A stretch of 64,000 nucleotides of DNA, taken from assembly GCA_902521315.1 (NCBI GenBank), contig CABYRH010000003.1:149452-213451 (forward strand), read 5' to 3'. The notes under the pieces were generated by a model. The model was not told the origin of the DNA. It saw only the letters and a list, made by a program, of their open reading frames with translations, and searched no databases. The translations under genes were made by a program, and so were the position numbers. Positions 16,572 to 25,464 of this stretch are shown here, in pieces. Numbering within the stretch: position 1 is the first letter of the stretch; each line of letters opens with the position of its first letter. Origin of the DNA: an uncultured Alphaproteobacteria bacterium. Its GTDB lineage: Bacteria; Pseudomonadota; Alphaproteobacteria; HIMB59; GCA-002718135.

Positions 16572-18107
16572 TTATTCCATTCTTCTGCTAAATGGTCCAG
16601 ATTTTATTTTAACTCCTGAGCTAGAAAGTTTTGTATTCGATAACTGTCTTTCCTGATGAATCATTCGGTGGCTTAATAGTTTTGATACTAAATCATTTTT
16701 AATGTCTTGAAATTCTTTTACTCTAGATAAATCATTAATTTCATTAGGATCATTTTCTAAATCAAACAATAAACATGGTAATGAAGGGAAATGAACATAT
16801 TTCCATTTATTATTTCTAATGACTGATAGATTGCATTGCTCGGGAGCTAATTTTTTATCTTTAACAAATTCAGTGCTTTCTCTAAAATCATAATCAAAAA
16901 CAACAAATTCTTTATTAGGTGATTTTTCATATTGATCGTAAATATTATGCATTAGTGACTGACCATTCCAATCAATGGGGATTTCACCACCAAGCCATTC
17001 TAAAATTGTAGGAGCAACATCTACAGATTCTGTTAAGTGGTTAATTTTTTTTGGATTGTTTTGAGGGACATATATGAATAATGGAATTCTATAAGAGGAG
17101 TCCCACCAACCTAATTTTCCCCATAAATTATTTTCATTTAACATTTCTCCATGATCACTGGTAAAAATTATCATTGTATTCTCTTCTTGCCCTGATTCTT
17201 TAAGAGCATTTAAAATTTTACCAATATTAAAATCAACCTCTGCACACATGGCAAAATAGACACTCATAATATTTTTGATATCTTGATCTTTTAAAAGATC
17301 ATAATTAATTTCAGAGAAATTTTCTTTTAATAAAAATTTTTTGCATAACTCTTCAAGTAGAGGATGTTTTTTTGATAATTCTTTAAGTGAAATATCATTT
17401 TTAGATAAATTAATATTATCTGGATTAAATTTACTAAACCATGGATCAGATATATGAAAGGGCGGGTGTGGTTTTAAAAAAGATACATGCATAAAAAATG
17501 AATCTTTGACTTTTTTTAAATCGTTAACAACTTTGTCTGCTAAAAATGCGGTGTCTGAAAATTCAGTTGGAATATAATATGGTTCATAAATATAGGCTTG
17601 ATCATCTTTAGGCTTTCTTCCTTTGTACAAATCTTCTGCTTTACTAATTTCAAAACCATTTTGATTAAGATGGTTAGCCCAAGGCTCCGGTTTTCCTCCT
17701 GGTAAAACACAACCATCATCAAACCCTTCCATTGGTGATTCATAAGTAAAATTTTTTTTATCTTTTGGATCCAAGTATCTTGGATCCCAAGAAGTATCCG
17801 TATATCCATAAAGACTTGGATTATAATTTAGTTTACGAACCTCTTTAGCGATATTTGTAAATCTTTTATCAAGAGGAGCACCATTATATACTGAACGATG
17901 TATAAATGGATATAAACCTGTAAGCATAGTAGTTCTAGATGGACCACAAGGGACAATTCCAGCAAAATGTGATTTAAAAACTACACTTTGTTTTGCAAGT
18001 TTGTCTAAGTTTGGTGTTAGAGCATATGGATGATTTAGGAAGCTAAAGCAGTCAAAACGCCATTGATCAGCGCATATAAAAAGAACAGATTTTTTGGATT
18101 TTCCCAT
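16572..18107 (-). CDS. Formylglycine-dependent sulfatase / phosphonate monoester hydrolase
   Basis: A 511-residue alkaline-phosphatase-superfamily hydrolase. The start 'VLFICADQWRFDC' gives the first metal ligands. 'CGPSRTTMLTG' (Cys about residue 54) is the C-x-P-x-R sequence whose cysteine becomes formylglycine. 'FTSDHGEM' supplies the later Asp-His metal ligands. Length and blocks such as 'KPHPPF', 'ILEWLGGE' and 'CNLSVIRNNKWKYVHFPSLP' match, from memory, the promiscuous phosphonate monoester hydrolase/arylsulfatase branch (about 514 residues) better than classical arylsulfatases. No signal peptide, so the substrate must be imported. The co-operonic gene is a MetE-like protein. Alternative: a choline- or sugar-sulfatase. 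Confidence 0.85.
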   Translation of the reverse strand: MGKSKKSVLFICADQWRFDCFSFLNHPYALTPNLDKLAKQSVVFKSHFAGIVPCGPSRTTMLTGLYPFIHRSVYNGAPLDKRFTNIAKEVRKLNYNPSLYGYTDTSWDPRYLDPKDKKNFTYESPMEGFDDGCVLPGGKPEPWANHLNQNGFEISKAEDLYKGRKPKDDQAYIYEPYYIPTEFSDTAFLADKVVNDLKKVKDSFFMHVSFLKPHPPFHISDPWFSKFNPDNINLSKNDISLKELSKKHPLLEELCKKFLLKENFSEINYDLLKDQDIKNIMSVYFAMCAEVDFNIGKILNALKESGQEENTMIIFTSDHGEMLNENNLWGKLGWWDSSYRIPLFIYVPQNNPKKINHLTESVDVAPTILEWLGGEIPIDWNGQSLMHNIYDQYEKSPNKEFVVFDYDFRESTEFVKDKKLAPEQCNLSVIRNNKWKYVHFPSLPCLLFDLENDPNEINDLSRVKEFQDIKNDLVSKLLSHRMIHQERQLSNTKLSSSGVKIKSGPFSRRME

Positions 18108-18149
18108 ATTTACTAATGATTATTAAAGTAATTAATTAAGAAGAAATAC

Positions 18150-18171
18150 ACAATTTTTTTAAAAAAATTGT
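18150..18171. promoter_or_regulatory. AT palindrome in a divergent promoter region
   Basis: A perfect 22-base palindrome, A + CAATTTTTTT/AAAAAAATTG + T, lies between the minus-strand sulfatase gene (starts at 18107) and the plus-strand transport operon (starts at 18259). It could be an operator or simply a bent A-tract. Being pure A/T apart from its ends, its information content is low. Confidence 0.3.
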
Positions 18172-18258
18172 AATAAAAGCGTCAAAAATTTTTGCTAAAA
18201 AGTCAAAATTGTTTACAAACAAAATCATACGATAAATTTATCTTATAGGAGAAAATAT

Positions 18259-20313
18259 ATGTTTAAAAAATTATTCATAGCGTTAGTATTTTCTGCCGCA
18301 ACCTTTGTTTGGAGTGGAAGCTCTTTTGCAGGTGGTCATTGTGTAGGTACAACAATGAACGATGCACAGACAGGCGGAAAATATCCTCAGCAATATGAGT
18401 TATCAGAATATGAAAGTGCAGCCGGCTGTACTATGAAGTTTTCAGATAATCCTAATATTGCTAGCATAAACGCTACAATACAAGGTAACCCAGGAAGTCT
18501 ACCTCCAGTCGAAGATAGATTACCTGATGAGCCGCTTGTTGTAGTACCATATGAATCTATTGGTAAATATGGAAATACAATAAACTTCTTATCAAACGCA
18601 ACTGAAGCTGGAACCTCTGATATGTTATCTACAAGACACGTAAACTTATTACGTTTTGCTGATGACTTAACTACAATTGTTCCAAACGTTGCTAAAGATT
18701 ATGAGTGGAATGATGATTTTACTACTTTAACATTTATGTTACGTAAAGGTCACAAGTGGTCAAATGGTGAACCTTTTGTAGCTAGAGATGTTGAGTTTTG
18801 GTACGAAGATTTGATGATGAATCCAAAGATTCGTGAAAAACCATATCCATATCTATTAGTTGGTGGTGAACCAATGACTGTTGATGTAATTGATGATCAA
18901 ACAGTAAGATTTAATTTGCCATCTCCATTCCCTGGTTTAACTGCAACTATTGCATGGTCATATAATCAGTTCTTTATGCCTTCACATTTCCTAGAACAAT
19001 TCCATCCGGAGATTGATTCAAATGCTGATGCAAATGCTCAGGCATTAGGATTTGCAGATGGTTATGATGCTTTAGCAGCATATTATGGTAACTCAGGTTG
19101 GACTGATACTCCAACTCCTTTACTAGCTAAACCAGATCTAGTTGCTGGATTACCTTATGCAGCTTATCCTTCTTTAGAAGCTTACATGACTATTGAAGAT
19201 ACTACTGAAGGTAGAGTCTATGCAGCTAACCCATACTTTTTCCAAGTTGATACAGCTGGAAATCAATTACCATACATTGATTATCAAAATGAAAGATACA
19301 TCAATGAAAATGAAATAAGATTGTTAAAACTTGTTAATGGTGAAGTTGATTATAAATCACAGTCTGTTCAATTAGAGTCTGCTCCTCAATTACTTGATGG
19401 CGCTGAGTCTGGTGGATATCAAGTTCAAATCAATCCAGGTTGTGGTGCTGCATTATTTAGTTTTAATGTAACACATCCGGATCCTGAAAAACGTAAAGTA
19501 TATGGGGATATTCGTTTCCGTCAAGCAATGTCAATTGCAATGAATAGAGACGAGATCAACGAAGTTGCATATTACGGCTTAGGTAAAGTTGAGCAGTTTG
19601 TAGGATTTTCACCTGCACCTGACTTCGTTCCTGAAAGTATAAAAATGCATATGACTCAATACGATCCAGATGGAGCAAATGCTCTTCTTGATGAAGTAGG
19701 ATTAAAAGACGTTGATGGTGATGGATTTAGAGAATTACCAAATGGTGATGCTCTAGCTATTAACATTGACTACGCTACTCAAGGTATTGGTGGTGTTGAA
19801 GTTGAACTTGTTGCAAGATACTTCAATGAAGTAGGAGTAAAAACTACTTTTAAAGAGGTAACTCCAGATGAATATCGTGGTTCGCAAGCTGCTAACCAAC
19901 TTGACGTTCATGTTTGGGATAAAGGTCAACCATTAGCAATTGTTGCTGGTAACCCAGAAACATTTAAACCTCCGTTTGGTAACTACTTTAACCATACACA
20001 AGGTTTAGATTGGGCAGCATACATTGATAGTAATGGTGACGAAGGTACTAAACCTCCTCAGTGGGTATATGACTTAAGTGATGGAATTGATAAATTCCAA
20101 TCTTATGCTCTTGGTACTGCTGAGTCTAATGAGTGGGGTGAAAAAATTGCAACAATGTTAACGGAGCAAAGTCTATTGATTGGTACAGTGAAAGCACCTT
20201 TCCCAACTTATCATAGAAACGCGTTGAAAAACTTTACGCAATTTAAAACTACTTCGTATGAGTATTATAGAACATACCCATACCTAGCTACTCAATGGTG
20301 GTTAGACGAGTAA
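18259..20313 (+). CDS. ABC importer substrate-binding protein, family 5 (oligopeptide type)
   Basis: A 684-residue periplasmic binding protein with a signal peptide (about residues 1-25, ending 'GSSFAGG'). The family-5 domain shows 'DFTTLTFMLRKGHKWSNGEPFVARDVEFWYED' in two parts, and 'FRQAMSIAMNRDEINEVAYYG'. At 684 residues it is longer than DppA or OppA (about 540), like the alphaproteobacterial subgroup that binds sugars, glycosides or other non-peptides. It heads a collinear operon with permeases, ATPases and sulfonate-catabolic genes up to 29479, so its ligand may be a sulfonated glycoside rather than a peptide. That is inferred from context only. Ribosome site AGGAG precedes the ATG. Confidence 0.9.
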   Translation: MFKKLFIALVFSAATFVWSGSSFAGGHCVGTTMNDAQTGGKYPQQYELSEYESAAGCTMKFSDNPNIASINATIQGNPGSLPPVEDRLPDEPLVVVPYESIGKYGNTINFLSNATEAGTSDMLSTRHVNLLRFADDLTTIVPNVAKDYEWNDDFTTLTFMLRKGHKWSNGEPFVARDVEFWYEDLMMNPKIREKPYPYLLVGGEPMTVDVIDDQTVRFNLPSPFPGLTATIAWSYNQFFMPSHFLEQFHPEIDSNADANAQALGFADGYDALAAYYGNSGWTDTPTPLLAKPDLVAGLPYAAYPSLEAYMTIEDTTEGRVYAANPYFFQVDTAGNQLPYIDYQNERYINENEIRLLKLVNGEVDYKSQSVQLESAPQLLDGAESGGYQVQINPGCGAALFSFNVTHPDPEKRKVYGDIRFRQAMSIAMNRDEINEVAYYGLGKVEQFVGFSPAPDFVPESIKMHMTQYDPDGANALLDEVGLKDVDGDGFRELPNGDALAINIDYATQGIGGVEVELVARYFNEVGVKTTFKEVTPDEYRGSQAANQLDVHVWDKGQPLAIVAGNPETFKPPFGNYFNHTQGLDWAAYIDSNGDEGTKPPQWVYDLSDGIDKFQSYALGTAESNEWGEKIATMLTEQSLLIGTVKAPFPTYHRNALKNFTQFKTTSYEYYRTYPYLATQWWLDE

Positions 20314-20331
20314 TTTAACTCAATAAATAAT

Positions 20332-20371
20332 AAAAAAAGCGGCAATTATATATTGCCGCTTTTCTTTTTTT
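20332..20371 (+). terminator. Strong stem-loop with T-tract after the binding-protein gene
   Basis: Arms AAAAGCGGCAAT (20335-20346) and ATTGCCGCTTTT (20352-20363) form a perfect GC-cored stem followed by CTTTTTTT. This is the best rho-independent terminator in the window. It lies between the binding protein and its permeases, so it probably terminates most transcripts and lets a fraction through, giving more binding protein than membrane components. Confidence 0.85.
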
Positions 20372-20399
20372 AATTATTCTTGTCTCCTAATTATTAAAT

Positions 20400-21413
20400 A
20401 TGATTAATTTTATACAATTTACTCTTACAAGAGCAGGACTTGCAGTTATAACTTTGTTACTTGTTTGCTTTATTGTTTTTTCATTAATGGAATTAGTTCC
20501 TGGAACTTGTGCTGAAAGATATTTAGCATTTAAAAATACACAAGGATCACAAATAACTTATGAAGATATAGAAAAAGAAAAAATTCGTTTAGGTCTAGAT
20601 AAACCTTTTTTGTATAGATATGGCAAATGGGTTTCCAATATAGTTTTTAATGGAGATTTTGGTGACAGTTGTATTTTAAGAATGAATATTAATGAATTAT
20701 TAAGTGGAAGATTTACTTTATCTCTAACGATATGTTTGGTTGCTCTAATATTTTCATATTTAATTGCCATACCGGTTGGTATCATATCGGCCACGACAAG
20801 ATATGCTTCATTAGATAATACTCTTAAATTCATTAGTTATCTTGGAATAGCACTTCCCAATTTTTTAGTAGCACTCTGTATTATGCTTTTTATGACTGTT
20901 TACTATGGAGATACGATGACAGGTTTATTTTCTCAAGAATATGAAAATGAACCCTGGTCATCAGCAAAACTATTTGATTTTTTAAGCAGAGCTTGGCTTC
21001 CAATATTCGTTTTAGGTTGGAATGCAACTGCCTTTGCTCTTCAAACAGTTAGAGCACTAATGCTAGATGAAAATGATAAACTATATGTAATGGCTGCAAG
21101 AGCTAGAGGAATATCAGGAATGAGTTTGTTGTGGAGATATCCCGCAAAACATTCTTTAGGCCCAGTAATCAATTCTATAGGTTTTGACCTCAATCGAATA
21201 TTTAGTGCATTACCAATTGTAGCGTTAATTTTAATTCTTACTGAAGCTGGTGCACTATTGATTGAAGCTTTAGCAAGATCAAATGATCAACAATTAGCAG
21301 GCGCAATTATTTTTCTTTTAACAGCAACAATTGTTTTTGTTAATTTTATAACGGATATTATTTTAGCTATAATTGATCCAAGAATAAGAAAAGGAGTTAT
21401 GGGTGGAGGTTAG
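20400..21413 (+). CDS. ABC importer permease, DppB type
   Basis: A 337-residue inner-membrane permease of the dipeptide/oligopeptide family. The N-terminal DppB block 'GLAVITLLLVCFIVFSLMEL' followed by 'PG' is present, as are 'GDFGDSC' and the EAA-like loop 'LYVMAARARGISGMSLLWRYP'. About six membrane helices. First gene after the strong hairpin and overlapping the next permease gene by 11 bases. It works with the products of 21403, 22565 and 23547 and the binding protein at 18259. Confidence 0.9.
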   Translation: MINFIQFTLTRAGLAVITLLLVCFIVFSLMELVPGTCAERYLAFKNTQGSQITYEDIEKEKIRLGLDKPFLYRYGKWVSNIVFNGDFGDSCILRMNINELLSGRFTLSLTICLVALIFSYLIAIPVGIISATTRYASLDNTLKFISYLGIALPNFLVALCIMLFMTVYYGDTMTGLFSQEYENEPWSSAKLFDFLSRAWLPIFVLGWNATAFALQTVRALMLDENDKLYVMAARARGISGMSLLWRYPAKHSLGPVINSIGFDLNRIFSALPIVALILILTEAGALLIEALARSNDQQLAGAIIFLLTATIVFVNFITDIILAIIDPRIRKGVMGGG

Positions 21414-22563
21414 TAATCAAAAAAAAGAAGCTTATTATACTGCAACACAGATGCAGTTAGTAAGAACACGCTTTTTTGGAAATAGATCTGCTATGATAGC
21501 TGGCTCTATTCTACTGTTTATGATTATTTGTAGTCTCTTTGCAGATTTTTTATCTCCGTACGATCCAACAATTAAAGGAAGAGATAAAGATTATGAAAAT
21601 GGAGCACCTCAAATTCCAATGTTTTGGGATGATAATGGATTTTCAGCTAGACCATTTCTACACACATTAGAAAAGTATAGAGGAGCAGATACAAATTTCA
21701 GATGGGTTTATAAAGTTGATACAGAAAAAAGAAGATACGTTTATTTTTTTGTTGAAGGATGGGAATATAAAGTTTTTGATTTTAATATAAATCTTCCAGG
21801 AAAAATTTTAGATTTTAAAATTCCAGGTTTTACATTTAATACTCATTTATTTGGAGTTGAAGAGGGTGGTATTCATATATTTGGAACAGATAAGGCTGGA
21901 AAAGATTTATTTAGTAGAACCTTAAGTGCAATTTATATTTCTCTAGCCGTAGGCACACTTGGTGTGTTTATATCTTTTGTTCTATCACTAATTATAGGCG
22001 GGATCTCAGGTTACTATGGTGGATGGATTGATAGCGTATTACAAATGTTTACTGATGCAATTCGAACGGTACCACCAATACCTTTATTTATGTGTCTTGC
22101 TGCCTTTGCGCCATTAGAATGGAGTTCTGAATTGCGTTTCTTTTTTATATCATGTTTACTTGGGTTAATTTCATGGCCAACACTTGCAAGAAGAGTAAGA
22201 ACTCATCTACTTAGTGAAAGAAGCCAAGAATATATTCTTGCTGCAAAACTTTGTGGTGCGTCATCTACCCATATTATTGTAAGACACTTGTTACCAAGTT
22301 TTACGAGTTACATTATTGTCGATTTAGTAATTAGTTTTCCATACATGTTATTATCTGAAACTGCTTTAAGTTTTATAGGATTAGGTTTGAGGGAACCCGT
22401 AAATTCTCTTGGTGTTCTTTTGCAAAATGCAACGAAGGCTGATGTACTTTTAAATTATCAATGGTATTTTATCCCTGTATTTTTCTTAGTCGTATTAATT
22501 TTAACATTTGTTTATGTAGGAGATGGATTACGTGATGCAGCAGATCCTCATAAGGTAAAGTAA
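21403..22563 (+). CDS. ABC importer permease, DppC type
   Basis: A 386-residue inner-membrane permease. The start is GTG at 21403, with AAGGAG six bases upstream and inside the preceding gene. No closer ATG is in frame. The DppC signature follows ('FFGNRSAMIAGSILLFMII', 'HIFGTDKAGKDLFSRTLSA'), with the EAA loop 'EYILAAKLCGASSTHIIVRHLLP'. It is longer than E. coli DppC (300) because of a periplasmic insertion at about residues 55-140, a form common in transporters whose binding proteins also exceed normal length. Ends one base before the ATPase gene. Confidence 0.9.
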   Translation: MEVSNQKKEAYYTATQMQLVRTRFFGNRSAMIAGSILLFMIICSLFADFLSPYDPTIKGRDKDYENGAPQIPMFWDDNGFSARPFLHTLEKYRGADTNFRWVYKVDTEKRRYVYFFVEGWEYKVFDFNINLPGKILDFKIPGFTFNTHLFGVEEGGIHIFGTDKAGKDLFSRTLSAIYISLAVGTLGVFISFVLSLIIGGISGYYGGWIDSVLQMFTDAIRTVPPIPLFMCLAAFAPLEWSSELRFFFISCLLGLISWPTLARRVRTHLLSERSQEYILAAKLCGASSTHIIVRHLLPSFTSYIIVDLVISFPYMLLSETALSFIGLGLREPVNSLGVLLQNATKADVLLNYQWYFIPVFFLVVLILTFVYVGDGLRDAADPHKVK

Positions 22564-22564
22564 T

Positions 22565-23554
22565 ATGAGTCACTTATTAGAAGTAAAAAACTTAGATGTA
22601 AAATTTGATACTGATGAAGGTAGAATAACAGCAGTTGAAAATATTTCTCTTTCTGTAGATCAAGGAGAGGTACTTGGTATAGTTGGCGAATCTGGATCAG
22701 GTAAATCTGTTACAGCTAAATCGATTATGAAGTTAAACCCAGGCAATACCTCTTACAATGAAGACGCAGAAATAATTTTAGATAACGAAAACGTTCTTCA
22801 ATTTACTTCTAAGCAAGATTTAAAGAAAATTAGAGGTGGAAAAGTATCAATGATTTTTCAAGAACCTATGGCAAGCTTTGCTCCAGCAATAAAAATTGGA
22901 GCACAAATGGTTGAGCAATTACTAATTCATAAAAATATTAATAAAGATGAAGCAAAATCAATATCTATAAACATGCTTAAAAGAGTAGGTATAGCAGATG
23001 CAGAAAAACGGTTTAATCAATATGCATTTGAACTATCTGGAGGAATGCGTCAAAGAGCTATGATAGCTATGGCATTATCAACTATGCCTAAACTTTTATT
23101 AGCAGATGAGCCTACAACTGCTTTAGATGTAACAATTCAAGCTCAAGTAATAAACTTAATTAAAGATATTATTAAAGAATATCAAATGGGCGTAATATTT
23201 ATTACTCATGATCTAGGTGTTATTGCTCAGGTCGCTGATCATGTAGCAGTAATGTATTTAGGAAGTGTAGTGGAAAAAGGTCCAGTAAATGAGATTCTTA
23301 AAAATCCTAAACATCCTTATACAAAAGGTCTATTACAAGCCTTGCCTGATATTAATAACTTAGATGCACCATTATCTCCTATACCTGGGAATATTCCAAG
23401 TCCATTAGATAGACCTACAGGCTGTGTATTTAGAACTCGATGCCCTCATCATAATCCTGAGGGTAAAGATGGTAAAATAGAAATGAAATTAATTGAAGTT
23501 GAACCAGGTCACTGGGTTGACCAGTGTGGAATTCAGTGTGGTCAAAATGGGTGA
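22565..23554 (+). CDS. ABC importer ATPase, DppD type
   Basis: A 329-residue cytosolic ATPase. Walker A 'GESGSGKS', the signature 'LSGGMRQR', Walker B 'LLLADEPTTALD' and the switch histidine 'ITHDLG' are all intact. The C-terminal oligopeptide-transporter extension 'CVFRTRCPHHNPEG' contains two of the cysteines usual in DppD/OppD. It ends 'VEPGHWVDQC...', a tail repeated in the next ATPase. Overlaps that gene by eight bases. Confidence 0.95.
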   Translation: MSHLLEVKNLDVKFDTDEGRITAVENISLSVDQGEVLGIVGESGSGKSVTAKSIMKLNPGNTSYNEDAEIILDNENVLQFTSKQDLKKIRGGKVSMIFQEPMASFAPAIKIGAQMVEQLLIHKNINKDEAKSISINMLKRVGIADAEKRFNQYAFELSGGMRQRAMIAMALSTMPKLLLADEPTTALDVTIQAQVINLIKDIIKEYQMGVIFITHDLGVIAQVADHVAVMYLGSVVEKGPVNEILKNPKHPYTKGLLQALPDINNLDAPLSPIPGNIPSPLDRPTGCVFRTRCPHHNPEGKDGKIEMKLIEVEPGHWVDQCGIQCGQNG

Positions 23555-24533
23555 TAATTTAATTTCAGTTAATAATGTTTCAGTAAATTTTGATTATCAA
23601 GAAAATTTTATTTCAAAAAAACAAAAAATACATGCAGTTAACAATATTAATATTAAAATAAAAAAAGGATCTTTTTTTGGTTTAGTTGGCGAGTCAGGTT
23701 CAGGAAAAACTACTCTCGGTAGAGCAATACTTGGGGCTAATAAAATTAGTTCAGGAAATGTTATTTTTCATGATGATGAAAGAGATTATGATTTAACTAA
23801 TATGAACAAACAAGATTTAAAAGAATATAGAAAAAAAGCTCAACTAATTTTTCAAGACCCTTATGCTGCTTTAAGCCCAAGAATGACTGTTAGGGATATT
23901 ATTGCAGAACCTTTAGAAGTAATGAAAATAACAAACTCAAGACAAGAGACTGATGAAAGAGTAAGAGATATCGCAGCTAAATGTAGACTAAATATTGAGC
24001 ATTTACGACGATTTCCTCATGCTTTTTCCGGAGGACAAAGACAAAGAATATCAATCGCAAGAGCCTTAGTAAGTAATCCAAAATTTATTGTAGCAGACGA
24101 AAGTGTTGCTGCTTTAGATGTATCAATACAAGCAGATATATTAAATCTTTTAAAACAACTTCAAACTGAACTTAACCTTACTTACTTATTTATTAGTCAT
24201 GATTTAAGTGTTGTAGCCCATGTATGTGATGTTGTTGCAGTTATGTATTTAGGGCATATAGTTGAAATGGGCCCCTCAAGAGAATTATTTAAGAACCCTA
24301 AACACTCCTATACTAAAGCATTATTATCTTCTATTCCTTCAATTGATCCAGAGAAAAGATCTGAAGCTATTGAACTAAAAGGAGAAATACCTAGTGCATT
24401 AAATCCACCACCAGGTTGTGTATTTAGAACAAGATGTCCTAACCCTGGATTAGATTGCAAAGGTGGCGAGATAACGATGGGCCTTACTGAAGTTGAACCA
24501 GGTCACTGGGTAGACCAGTGTTGTGTTTTATAA
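23547..24533 (+). CDS. ABC importer ATPase, DppF type
   Basis: A cytosolic ATPase of about 328 residues. The track starts at 23493, inside the DppD gene, but the ATG at 23547 ('MGDNLISVNNVSVNF') is the family-typical start and gives a short overlap. Walker A 'GESGSGKT', signature 'FSGGQRQR', Walker B 'FIVADESVAALD' (Asp-Glu kept; the following Pro is replaced by Ser) and 'ISHDLS' are present. The C-terminal 'CVFRTRCPNPG' and 'VEPGHWVDQC' repeat the DppD ending. It completes the only self-sufficient oligopeptide-type importer in the left half of the window. Confidence 0.95.
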   Translation: MGDNLISVNNVSVNFDYQENFISKKQKIHAVNNINIKIKKGSFFGLVGESGSGKTTLGRAILGANKISSGNVIFHDDERDYDLTNMNKQDLKEYRKKAQLIFQDPYAALSPRMTVRDIIAEPLEVMKITNSRQETDERVRDIAAKCRLNIEHLRRFPHAFSGGQRQRISIARALVSNPKFIVADESVAALDVSIQADILNLLKQLQTELNLTYLFISHDLSVVAHVCDVVAVMYLGHIVEMGPSRELFKNPKHSYTKALLSSIPSIDPEKRSEAIELKGEIPSALNPPPGCVFRTRCPNPGLDCKGGEITMGLTEVEPGHWVDQCCVL

Positions 24534-24564
24534 AAAAGTATCTTTTAAAAACATATAACATTTT

Positions 24565-25464
24565 ATGAAAAGTAATTTATTTTTAGCTGTTATTCTATCA
24601 CTTTCAGGATTGTTCTTATTAGATTGTATGGGCATTGCGATAAAGTTTTTGCGAAACGATTATCCAGCTGCTCAACTATCTGTTTTTCGAAATTTATTTG
24701 GGATGATCCCATGTGTTATTGCTCTATATTTTTCAAAAGATTGGCACCGAAACGGTAGACAAATAAAAATAACACAATGGAAACTAGGATTATTTCGAGG
24801 AGTTTTTGTAGCCTTGGCTCAATTGTGTCTCTACACTTCTTATGCTTACCTCCCGTTTGCTTTAGTTGCTACCATGGAATACACAGGACCTATGATGGTT
24901 ACTCTTCTTGCTATTCCTATACTAGGTGAAAAATTTGGTTGGTACAAAATGAGTGCAGTCATTTCTGGTTTTGCAGGTATTGTTTTAATTATGCAACCTT
25001 GGTCATCAGATTTTAATTATATGTTACTACTTCCAATACTTGCTGCTTTAGGATATTCGTTAGCAAGGGTAACTTCTTTAAGTTTTGAGGATCATGTTCC
25101 TTCACCACTTATTAACTTATATGGTCAAACAGGGACAATCATAGTTGCATGTATGTTGGTGATGCTTTTTGGTATGTGGGAAAATTTTAAAAGTATAAAT
25201 GATTTCTTAGTAGTTTGTGTTATGGGAATTGCAGGAGGATCTGGAACTTTATTATTAATCTACGGTGCTAGAAAAGCAGAACTTAGTAAAATTATGCCAT
25301 TTGATTACATTGAAATATTTTTTGCACTTATTTTAGGTTGGATATTTTTTGCAGAATGGCCAATTGATCAACTCTTTCCAGGTACTTTTTTCATAGTTTT
25401 AGGTGGATTAATCATTTATCTTCAACAAAGAAAAAATAATTTTCAAAGATTAAGAAAAACATAA
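24565..25464 (+). CDS. DMT-superfamily (EamA) permease
   Basis: A 299-residue inner-membrane protein with about ten helices in two EamA repeats ('FRNLFGMIPCVIALYF', 'ATMEYTGPMMVTLLAIPILGEKF', 'YGARKAELSKIMPFDYIEIFFALILGWIFFAEWP'). It lies 31 bases after the DppF-like gene and its stop overlaps the mutarotase ATG, so it belongs to the same transcript. Because the transporter genes ahead already provide uptake, it may export an end product of the sulfonate pathway (for example a C2 or C3 sulfonate). This is an inference. Import of a pathway substrate is equally possible. Confidence 0.85.
   Translation: MKSNLFLAVILSLSGLFLLDCMGIAIKFLRNDYPAAQLSVFRNLFGMIPCVIALYFSKDWHRNGRQIKITQWKLGLFRGVFVALAQLCLYTSYAYLPFALVATMEYTGPMMVTLLAIPILGEKFGWYKMSAVISGFAGIVLIMQPWSSDFNYMLLLPILAALGYSLARVTSLSFEDHVPSPLINLYGQTGTIIVACMLVMLFGMWENFKSINDFLVVCVMGIAGGSGTLLLIYGARKAELSKIMPFDYIEIFFALILGWIFFAEWPIDQLFPGTFFIVLGGLIIYLQQRKNNFQRLRKT

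Noticed and set aside
16572-18107. Choline sulfatase (BetC)
   Set aside because: The formylglycine motif and length are compatible, but the C-terminal blocks fit the phosphonate monoesterase/arylsulfatase branch better, and no betaine genes are near.
23493-23546. N-terminal extension of the DppF-like ATPase
   Set aside because: These codons lie in the DppD-like gene; the ATG at 23547 matches the family start. The same reasoning moved the starts of the genes at 5089, 34276, 37085, 42147, 52302, 53813, 55839, 57868 and 61388.
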